This document shows, piece after piece, positions 7,496-13,541 of a stretch of 13,541 nucleotides of DNA. Origin of the DNA: Sergeia podlipaevii (Eukaryota > Euglenozoa > Kinetoplastea > Trypanosomatida > Trypanosomatidae); NCBI GenBank assembly GCA_030849805.1, contig JASANZ010001754.1, positions 1 to 13,541 on the forward strand, in the 5' to 3' direction. Under the pieces are notes generated by a model. The model searched no databases. It was given only the letters and a program-made list of their open reading frames with translations, and had not been told where the DNA came from. The translations under genes were made by a program, and so were the position numbers. How positions within the stretch are numbered: position 1 is the stretch's first letter; each line of letters starts with the position of its first letter.

Positions 7496-7891
7496 AGTCG
7501 AACAACAGTGATGGGTCTTATTTTAGTGAAAGAGGTACTAGAAGAAAAAGAATGAAAACTTGAGAGAAGAAGAAAATAGAAAAGAAAAAGGTGAATATAA
7601 AGCATAAGTGCATATCAGAGTCAAGAAAGGTTTTAGTATTTATGTACAATTTCAATTCACTTTTAGCATGACACACTAGAAGACGCGCTCTGGAAATCGT
7701 AGGATCCCCACGAAGAACCCGCCGTGCCGATGGATGTATAAATATGCCGAGCTAAAGTAAAGTACTATTCTTTTTTGTTTGATCGTTTTAAGGGTTTTCT
7801 CCTCACCTTTCTTGCATGTAACTACAGCGCTGCTGCTAAGCGCTAAAAAAGAAAAAGTCATCTTGTTCTGAATCCTTTTGCACCAGCCCCG
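7496..7891. other. Intergenic spacer, no gene seen
   Basis: This 396-nt spacer carries the hydratase 5' UTR with its splice signals and the 3' UTR of the 166-aa gene. A 61-codon ATG frame on the minus strand (7676-7861) starts 30 nt after the upstream stop and lacks its own splice signals or recognisable motifs. Confidence 0.65.
7538..7590 (-). promoter_or_regulatory. Putative double spliced-leader acceptor for the hydratase gene
   Basis: A 28-nt nearly pure pyrimidine tract on the coding strand (7563-7590) runs into CTCTCAAG (AG at 7560-7559). A second tract (TTTTCATTCTTTTTCTTC) then leads to TAG (AG at 7539-7538). The predicted 5' UTRs are 63 and 42 nt. Either or both may be used. Confidence 0.55.
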
Positions 7892-8392
7892 TCACACCCG
7901 ATTGTACTGCAACACATTCCGCTGCATGACCTTGTTCCACCGATGCTCCCACCCACCCCTGTTTAGATGCTTGTCACTGCCCCAACCCCTATAGTGCACG
8001 CGATGCACAAGCATATTACCACCTCGCACCATTTTGTTCATGGTCCAGTAGGACACGTTTGCATACGGAACCCACTCGCGGGTGCCTGGCGTACCCTGAA
8101 CCGCATGGTAGCGATCTACATTGGCAAGGCGATAGTAGGGCGTGTCAAAGAGCCCAAATTGATTGTATCTAAAGCACGTCACCTTACGCTGGAACATCTT
8201 CTGGCGTGTGCCACTCAGGGATTTGGCAAGAGGCTCGTCCAGCAGAGAGACTGCCTGGCAGAGGCTGCGCATCCACTCGTCGCGAAACGACTTCTCGTAC
8301 ATCAGACGGGACTCTAGCACAAAATAAGTGTGGCGCTTCGGTACATCTTGTCCGATGTGCTGCATACGCAGCACACAACTACGCCCAAACAT
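7892..8392 (-). CDS. Hypothetical basic, aromatic-rich protein (possibly mitochondrial)
   Basis: This is a 166-aa protein that I do not recognise. It begins MFGRSCVLRMQHIGQ, with Arg but no acidic residue in the first 15, compatible with a short mitochondrial targeting signal. It is rich in Arg, Tyr and Trp (six Trp, at 40, 107, 116, 137, 148 and 152). The C-terminal half is Gly/Arg/Trp-rich (HYRGWGSD, then LNRGGWEHRW). There is no membrane segment, metal-binding cluster or catalytic motif. High basic and aromatic content in a protein this small is common among kinetoplastid mitochondrial ribosome and RNA-processing components, but that is a guess from composition. The frame is open throughout and has a typical upstream splice region, so I am confident it is a real gene. 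Confidence 0.75.
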   Translation of the reverse strand: MFGRSCVLRMQHIGQDVPKRHTYFVLESRLMYEKSFRDEWMRSLCQAVSLLDEPLAKSLSGTRQKMFQRKVTCFRYNQFGLFDTPYYRLANVDRYHAVQGTPGTREWVPYANVSYWTMNKMVRGGNMLVHRVHYRGWGSDKHLNRGGWEHRWNKVMQRNVLQYNRV

Positions 8393-8862
8393 GGCTACCT
8401 CAATAAACCTATTCTTTCCACAGCTATTGTTTGATGTCTAAATGGTCAAAAAAGCAGCAGTCGGGAAATGAAAAAAGAGTGAAAGAAAAAGCATCAATAT
8501 GCACTTGACGAAAAAAAAATTGAAGTAAAAGAAAAAAGCGGGCGTGCAAGGGTATCTATTGGCGATCCCTTTCATAATATTTTTCTAAGTATCTGGATCC
8601 TTATCTCGTTACTAGCGATAACAGTAGTGAAGTGCAAGGCGCTTCCTTGTCTTGAAGCCCCTTGCCCCGTGAAAGTCACTGCATTTTTTCCGTTTGATTG
8701 TGTGATTCATTTCTTAAAGACTCACTCGATAGCCACCGCACTGGCAACCGATATCATTATTTCTCCGGACATTTTTCCCCTATATCGCCTTATCATACTT
8801 TTTTTTGATTTCTTAAAGTGCGTGAAATTTTGTTCATTTTCTGTTTCCTTCTCGTTCTCGTC
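8393..8862. other. Intergenic spacer, no gene seen
   Basis: This 470-nt spacer has purine-rich splice-signal sequence at its left end (8440-8540) and a mixed, less biased stretch at 8560-8760. It ends in a plus-strand pyrimidine-rich segment just past the ACAD-like stop. The plus-strand 80-codon frame (8627-8869) overlaps the ACAD-like stop and has no family features. Confidence 0.65.
8438..8491 (-). promoter_or_regulatory. Putative spliced-leader acceptor for the 166-aa gene
   Basis: Coding-strand pyrimidine blocks (CTTTTTCTTTCACTCTTTTTTC, around 8470-8491, and CTTTTTTG, around 8446-8453) precede ATTTAG with AG at 8439-8438. The predicted 5' UTR is 45 nt. An AG at 8425-8424 is an alternative. 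Confidence 0.45.
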
Positions 8863-10416
8863 TTACTGAAGAGCATCCTCGCACAGCTCCAAAGCAATGC
8901 GCTTGTACGAGTCATCAGCAGTGAGACCTGTGTTGCGGCACTCTTTCGCAAGAAAGTTAGCCCGTTCCACAGCGGTCATCATAAATGTTGAGGCCAGCAA
9001 CTTTTCCGTTTTTGCAGTTGGAAGACGCTTGCTAACGCACATCGCAGCTCGAGAAGCGGCCGCTGAAGACGCGTAAATGAGGCCAGCCGCTTCGCCAAGT
9101 CGGTTAAGAATGAGCTGCTGATGGGGCACACGGCTGGTGTTGCGCACAAACGTGGCTTCAGCAGCATTGCCAAAGTTGACAATAGCAGCGTCAATCATGG
9201 AGCAGTCGATCTCACGAATGGAAATACGCTCACGTATGCCCATAGAACGAAGTGTGCGTGCCTGCACCATCTGAAGCGTGGAAGCCTTCTGGAAGAAGAG
9301 GCCAAAGTCCTCAAGACCACAGCACACAGCTGTGGCATTTAAAAAGTCGCACGACTCCATCATGGCTAACAACAAGCGGGCACTCGCAAAGCACTGCTCA
9401 AGCGTCTCCGTAGTGGGAATAGCGGTGGAAAGAATCGTGAGCCACTCGTTTGCACTGCTTTGAATGAACGCGTTGACAACCGCAGCTTCTAGCAAGCTGT
9501 CCTCTGTGGGGAGGTCAAGGTTGGCCGTCAGAGCATACAGAGCCGACTCCATTGCATACATACTGCACGCACAAGAGGAGATGGCGCTGGTCGCCCACCT
9601 GTCGGGAATAGAATCCCTAAGCTCCTGAACAACGCGCTTGAGAGTGCCAAGCAAGGCTGCAGAATAAACGTACTGCTCAGTGAAAAGGGTGACCATCCTA
9701 TCTTTGAAACCTTCACCTATAACTCCAATGACGTCCAGCACAAGTGCATTGGTGAATGTGACAGAATCGCCCTTCACCACCACACCGGCTGCCTTACGGT
9801 CAACAATAAAAAACGTGTTCCTGTTCACTTCAACTGGACCGCCCTCTGCTGCTGTCTGAGTAGAAGTCTTGGCGAGCACTAGGAAGTGCGTAGCATCTTC
9901 AGCAAAGTGGCATACCTTCGTGCCAGTAACCGCATATGCACCATTTGCAGCCTTTGCCTCTGTTATATTCATACTAATGTCATTCCCGCATTCCTCTTGC
10001 GTTGCCCAGCCAACCTTCATTGCGCCGTCAGACATTGCTGTGAGGTACTTGCCTTTCTGCTCCTTGCTACCGGCAGTGGAGATGAGGTATGAGGCAAGTC
10101 CGCAGTGTTGAATGATTTTGAGGAGAGCCTTGTCACCACTAGTGCCAAGCTCTTCGCAAACAAGCGCGTGCGCGGTGTGGCTCAGTCCTAAGCCGCCATA
10201 TTCGGCTGCTATGCGAGCACCAGACGTGTTCAGTTCCTTATCAGAAGAACGAATCTGCTCGATCAATGACTGCACGTTATCCGACTCATCGCTGTCAAAC
10301 TTACGTGTGGGGTAAGGAAACATCTCTCCTGAAACAACCTTAAAGTTGAAAAGCCCTGCAACAAATGAGCTCTGCCTCACGTACCGCTGCGGAATGCTCT
10401 GAAAAATACGACGCAT
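8863..10416 (-). CDS. Divergent VLCAD/ACAD9-type acyl-CoA dehydrogenase, possible pseudoenzyme
   Basis: This 517-aa protein has the full VLCAD/ACAD9 layout: N-terminal helices with AAEYGGLGLSHTAHALVCEELG-type sequence (70-91), a middle beta domain (about 134-235), a C-terminal helical domain beginning SAALLGTLKRVV (252-263), and the extra C-terminal helical region (about 400-495, with GEAAGLIYASSAAASRA). The N-terminus MRRIFQSIPQRYVRQSSF is a good mitochondrial presequence. Flavin-contact motifs are degraded. The TEPxxGSD block reads TQEECGND (139-146). The KxWIT(S)NG strand reads KVCHFAED (167-174). NRxQFG has become PDRWATS (271-277). The GGxGF loop is lost (near 328-340). The base glutamate may survive as E354 (MMESCDFLN), but its neighbours differ. 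The frame can be extended to a GTG at 10587, but a splice acceptor at 10448 falls inside that extension, so the ATG at 10416 is the start. Family call firm; loss of catalysis is inferred. Confidence 0.8.
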   Translation of the reverse strand: MRRIFQSIPQRYVRQSSFVAGLFNFKVVSGEMFPYPTRKFDSDESDNVQSLIEQIRSSDKELNTSGARIAAEYGGLGLSHTAHALVCEELGTSGDKALLKIIQHCGLASYLISTAGSKEQKGKYLTAMSDGAMKVGWATQEECGNDISMNITEAKAANGAYAVTGTKVCHFAEDATHFLVLAKTSTQTAAEGGPVEVNRNTFFIVDRKAAGVVVKGDSVTFTNALVLDVIGVIGEGFKDRMVTLFTEQYVYSAALLGTLKRVVQELRDSIPDRWATSAISSCACSMYAMESALYALTANLDLPTEDSLLEAAVVNAFIQSSANEWLTILSTAIPTTETLEQCFASARLLLAMMESCDFLNATAVCCGLEDFGLFFQKASTLQMVQARTLRSMGIRERISIREIDCSMIDAAIVNFGNAAEATFVRNTSRVPHQQLILNRLGEAAGLIYASSAAASRAAMCVSKRLPTAKTEKLLASTFMMTAVERANFLAKECRNTGLTADDSYKRIALELCEDALQ

Positions 10417-10853
10417 CCTTTGTCTCAATATGAAAATTGATGCACACTTGGACAAAACAATGAAAAAGATGAAGGATAAATGAAGAATATATATGTACAT
10501 GCATTTAATAAGAGAAATGAACAAACAAACAAAAAGCCCCGTGGATTTCAAGTTTACAATCGGTTCAAAAAGTAAAGAGGAAAGCACAAAACAACTGCTT
10601 CGCCCCCATTCGCTTTAAGATAATGCCACACCTCCACAGCACCAACTAATTCACTTTATGCATAAACGCTTTTGCTTAATTTCCATTTACTCATCTAACC
10701 AACAACACATATTACAAAAAAAATCCAAACAAAAGAAAGTAAGTGGCCCTCTTAACTTTTTGTTTATTATTTAAACTACTATTAGTCGGTTATCAAGTGC
10801 ACCATGAAGCACCTCCTTGAAAGGAAAAAAGAAAGGGGGTGAAATGCGTGCGG
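10417..10853. other. Intergenic spacer, no gene seen
   Basis: This 437-nt AT-rich spacer contains the ACAD-like 5' UTR and splice signals (left third) and the TSR1 3' UTR. No credible open frame independent of the neighbours, and no RNA gene, was recognised. Confidence 0.65.
10447..10488 (-). promoter_or_regulatory. Putative spliced-leader acceptor for the ACAD-like gene
   Basis: The coding strand is pyrimidine-rich across 10452-10488 (TTCATTTATCCTTCATCTTT and on) and ends in GTCCAAG, with AG at 10448-10447. The 5' UTR would be 30 nt. This site rules out the upstream GTG start because the extension would be spliced away. Confidence 0.55.
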
Positions 10854-13190
10854 CTATGCCTCTTCATTGTTCTCAGCATCCGCTGCAGCATCAGAAATAT
10901 CAAACGGAATAGTTGTCCACTTAGGGTAAACGCGCTTGTATAAGTCCATACAGACAACATCGTGCTGCATCACCTGATCATTCAAAGAGGCCTTAAAAAG
11001 TCCATGTGTACCAACAGCCTTCGAAATCTTTCCACGACGACCGAGTTTTGTGTATAGATCAACAGGCTGAAACCATTTAACATCGTCTTCGTTGAAGAAC
11101 ATGTATTTGACAACAATTTGCTTTTTGTGGATCACCGCCACACGTCCTGACAACACAGTACGCTTGAGCACAAGCATGTCCGGATTTGGTGCAAGAGCAC
11201 CACCAAAGCAAGCGAGCCGCAGTGCGTTGCCCTCGTTTTGTTCCTCCAATGAAGGTACCTGAAAAAGCAAAATAGGGCAAGGATTGTACGAGATGGGGCC
11301 AAAAAAGGTTGCCATGCGAAATTTATCTCCTTCATGGAAAAAGCGTGCAAACTTTGAACGGTCTCCTGAGCTGAGATCACTGAAAAGTGGCGAAATATAG
11401 AACTTCCTAAACCCAACATGTGCAAGCATTGGCGTCTTCGACTTGATTGGCTCATCAAACTCGCTAGCTTTTTGCACCTGAAAATGGAGAACAGACCACT
11501 TTTGTTCGTGCTCCAGCTGACCAGAGGCCAGAAGCATGCATTCTCCCATATTCTTGTACACAGAACTTGGAACATTCTCCAAAGTAACATATATAAATTG
11601 CCCAACCACAGTAGAGCCTTCCTGGCACTTCTCAATGGCGCAAGTGCGAATGCGTGAATACCCCTGCAACTTGTAAATATACGCGTAGTGTGGGGGAAGA
11701 TTTTCAGCGGGATCCCATTTGCCGGCATGAAAACTCTTTAATCCACGGTACTTGGCAAAGCGCTGCCGAGCAGGCAAATTAACAGGTGTGTCCACCATAT
11801 CGGGGTTCCAAACCTCCTCTTCACTCATATCCTTCAGGCGTGCCACCTCCAAGGCTCTTTCCTCATCTGTCATTCGCTCAAGCCGGATGACATCCTCAGC
11901 CTTCAAAAAATCGACATCAGTTTGAGTAGTACGGTATGACATCGCATCGCCATTAAAGGCATCTTCGTCCTCAGCCATTTGAATTCTCCTGGGTTTAGTA
12001 TCCTCCACGACAACATTTTCGTCTGTGTCGTACCAAGCAGCCTGATAATCGGAAACACCTGCAGGCACACGAATCCTATGAGTGTTCTCCACTTCTTGAT
12101 GATACGCAACATCTGCCTCGGTTGGAAGGCCCTCATCCTCCAAAGTAGAGTTGGCTTGAACATGCTGAAGTGACTCGCGTTGCTCCTCTTGGGAGACGTC
12201 AATGACTTCCTGGTCACCGTCTGCAGTGGCGACCGCAATGCTGCTTACCTGAAAAGTTCCGTGATTGGTTAAATGTACAAGTTGTGTGGCGGCGAGAGGC
12301 ATTCCACGAAGGTGACCACCAATGGTCAGCCTCTGAGTCTCTTCGTCGTACTCTGTGTACTCAACGGGGAAGTATGGTCTCTGGTCACGCCATTTCAGTG
12401 CGCGCATCTTACAAACCTGAAGATGGCGAAGAAGATTGAGGTAGTCTTCATCCTCACCCACAGTAACAACCTTGGTAGAATCGTGCAGCACGGAAAGAAA
12501 AAAACGTTGATGAACCTTGACTACCTTTTGTTTCTGCTTCTCAGAAAAGGTGTGAAGGTTCTGAAGAACAACTACAAAGCCGGGACTTCCCTGAGAATTG
12601 ATCGCTGCAACAAGGTCTCGTGTATAGTCGGTAATACAGAGGCCAACGTCGCTGAACCATGTTGTTGCAATCGTCTGGGTCTCCTCATCCACGTACGCAT
12701 TCGATTCTTGAATACTTCTGATAGTATCCTGAACTGCCTGAGAAGCGTCCAAAGTGAGTACCACAAAATCAGCAACCTTAGCAACATCGATGCAATCCTG
12801 ATCGTTGCAATTCTTTTCACAGATAAAAGTAAAGGCGAGTTTCTTTTCCTTTGAAGTAACCGTAAATGGATTGTCGCATCCGGTGTATTCAGTATTCAAA
12901 GCGCGGCAAAACCCATGCACAACATCCTCAGTGTTGCCGGACTCGTTTGCAGGCACAACACCAATGATTCGAGGAATTCCCCCGTAACTCCCAATACGCT
13001 TCTGCTTCAACGCCTCCTTCGTCCTCTTCTCGCGGTGAGCATCAGCCACCTGACGCATCCGCTGCTTTGCATCAGCAGGAGTGACCGTTTTCGCGCCTTG
13101 GCGTGCACCCCTGATCTGTCGGCCTTGCTCCTTGTCCGCTTGAGCATGTTTAGAGCTAAAGCGCTGCTTGTGGGCTTTGTTGCGCGCCAT
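10854..13190 (-). CDS. TSR1: TSR1, 40S pre-ribosome maturation factor
   Basis: This 778-aa protein belongs to the BMS1/TSR1 family and is close in length to yeast and human TSR1 (about 790-800). TSR1 binds late pre-40S particles and blocks premature subunit joining. A very basic N-terminus (MARNKAHKQRFSSKHAQ, basic to about residue 65) fits nucleolar or pre-rRNA binding. The GTPase-like domain starts at about 73 (RIIGVVPANESG); it lacks a GKT/S P-loop, as expected for TSR1 but not BMS1. The AARP2CN region is at about 250-318 (MRALKWRDQRPYFPVEY, then GHLRGMPL). An acidic linker spans about 325-460. The conserved C-terminal domain runs from about 480 to 760, with YSRIRTCAI, GDKFRMATFFGPI, LGRRGKISKAVGTHG and LYKRVYPKWT. 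The frame opens at a TTG 45 nt upstream, but the first ATG (13190) matches the usual family N-terminus and follows the AG at 13198. Confidence 0.95.
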   Translation of the reverse strand: MARNKAHKQRFSSKHAQADKEQGRQIRGARQGAKTVTPADAKQRMRQVADAHREKRTKEALKQKRIGSYGGIPRIIGVVPANESGNTEDVVHGFCRALNTEYTGCDNPFTVTSKEKKLAFTFICEKNCNDQDCIDVAKVADFVVLTLDASQAVQDTIRSIQESNAYVDEETQTIATTWFSDVGLCITDYTRDLVAAINSQGSPGFVVVLQNLHTFSEKQKQKVVKVHQRFFLSVLHDSTKVVTVGEDEDYLNLLRHLQVCKMRALKWRDQRPYFPVEYTEYDEETQRLTIGGHLRGMPLAATQLVHLTNHGTFQVSSIAVATADGDQEVIDVSQEEQRESLQHVQANSTLEDEGLPTEADVAYHQEVENTHRIRVPAGVSDYQAAWYDTDENVVVEDTKPRRIQMAEDEDAFNGDAMSYRTTQTDVDFLKAEDVIRLERMTDEERALEVARLKDMSEEEVWNPDMVDTPVNLPARQRFAKYRGLKSFHAGKWDPAENLPPHYAYIYKLQGYSRIRTCAIEKCQEGSTVVGQFIYVTLENVPSSVYKNMGECMLLASGQLEHEQKWSVLHFQVQKASEFDEPIKSKTPMLAHVGFRKFYISPLFSDLSSGDRSKFARFFHEGDKFRMATFFGPISYNPCPILLFQVPSLEEQNEGNALRLACFGGALAPNPDMLVLKRTVLSGRVAVIHKKQIVVKYMFFNEDDVKWFQPVDLYTKLGRRGKISKAVGTHGLFKASLNDQVMQHDVVCMDLYKRVYPKWTTIPFDISDAAADAENNEEA

Positions 13191-13196
13191 ATTTTG

Positions 13197-13290
13197 CTGA
13201 CAAAAATTCAAAACAAGAAAAAAGAGAGAAAGCAAAAAAAGATGTCAATCAAAATGGCAAAAAAAAAAGCACAAAAAAGAAAAAAGAAAA
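13197..13290 (-). promoter_or_regulatory. Putative TSR1 pyrimidine tract and spliced-leader acceptor
   Basis: On the coding strand, 13199-13290 is a long T/C-rich stretch with no AG until TTTTTGTCAG (AG at 13198-13197), just 6 nt before the ATG. The only nearby alternative is the AG at 13292-13291, which would give a 5' UTR of 100 nt containing the whole pyrimidine tract. Confidence 0.5.
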
Positions 13291-13366
13291 CTCATAAGTG
13301 CGTTAAAGAGGCAGAAAGAAAATGACGTTGTCACGATCTCCATCGCAAAAAAAAACAATTGAGATG

Positions 13367-13384
13367 TATATATATATATATATA
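13367..13384. repeat. (TA)9 microsatellite
   Basis: Nine perfect TA units in the spacer upstream of TSR1. The same unit count occurs at 6300-6318. Confidence 0.9.
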
Positions 13385-13541
13385 AAAGAAACTACATGCA
13401 GTACAACGAATATCTGTACCAGATTACGTAAACGCACCACAACTGCTCATCAGAATACACACATATGCGAAATTCAGTCAAACACGACCCAAGAATAGCA
13501 ACATACGGCCATACACCTTTGCACTTCCCCTTATCAACCGA

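Larger units (their letters stand above)
13191..13541. other. Upstream spacer to window edge, no gene seen
   Basis: These 351 nt hold the TSR1 splice region, a (TA)9 repeat at 13367-13384 and a more balanced stretch to the window end. The last part is probably the 3' UTR or spacer of a gene lying off the right edge. A plus-strand frame reaching 13325 is antisense to TSR1 and ends in Lys-rich translation of A-rich DNA. Confidence 0.6.

Noticed and set aside
7676..7861. 61-codon minus-strand ATG frame
   Set aside because: Short, begins 30 nt after the 166-aa gene's stop, no splice signal of its own and Lys-rich low complexity. A real micro-protein cannot be excluded.
8560..8760. More balanced base composition in a spacer, checked for a tRNA or small RNA gene
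   Set aside because: No B-box-like GGTTCGAATCC sequence or cloverleaf could be seen by eye.
8627..8869. 80-codon plus-strand frame
   Set aside because: Antisense, overlaps the ACAD-like stop codon, and ends in Ser/Phe-rich low complexity.
11132..11728. 198-codon minus-strand frame
   Set aside because: Out-of-frame shadow of TSR1 on the same strand.
12273..12854. 193-codon plus-strand frame
   Set aside because: It is antisense inside the firmly identified TSR1 gene, and its translation has no family features.

Overview
The window looks like nuclear DNA of a trypanosomatid (Kinetoplastea). All seven credible genes are intronless and lie head-to-tail on the minus strand, as in a polycistronic unit. 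They are separated by 0.4-1 kb AT-rich, low-complexity spacers. Upstream of each start codon (to its right on the plus strand) there is a pyrimidine-rich tract on the coding strand followed by an AG, as expected for spliced-leader trans-splicing. The coding regions are not extremely GC-rich, which argues mildly against Leishmania or Crithidia. The genus cannot be fixed from this sequence alone.

Layout in transcription order (right to left): (1) TSR1, a 40S ribosome-biogenesis factor, 10854-13190. (2) A divergent acyl-CoA dehydrogenase of the VLCAD/ACAD9 type, 8863-10416, whose flavin-contact motifs are largely eroded. (3) A 166-aa aromatic-rich hypothetical protein, 7892-8392. (4) A MaoC/PhaJ-type hot-dog hydratase, 7028-7495, with an intact D-x-N-P-x-H active-site motif. 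(5) A 722-aa protein, 3807-5975, that combines an N-terminal LYR-like helix with a UPF0301/AlgH domain interrupted by a roughly 265-residue acidic insertion. (6) A 109-aa basic protein with a mitochondrial-presequence-like N-terminus, 2584-2913. (7) A 526-aa protein, 97-1677, whose regions resemble the CRIM, Ras-binding-like and PH domains of the TORC2 subunit SIN1/AVO1, in that order.

Three open reading frames extend upstream of the real start through GTG or TTG codons. For TSR1, the ACAD-like gene and the 109-aa gene I placed the start at the first ATG, because the extension reads through the pyrimidine tract or past a likely splice acceptor.

The genes need not form a functional operon, since trypanosomatid units usually mix functions. 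Four or five of the seven nevertheless look mitochondrial (ACAD-like, hydratase, LYR/AlgH, and the two small proteins). The points most worth following up are the LYR-AlgH fusion with its split AlgH domain, the probable ACAD pseudoenzyme, and the SIN1-like protein. I saw no CRISPR array, mobile element, tRNA or rRNA.
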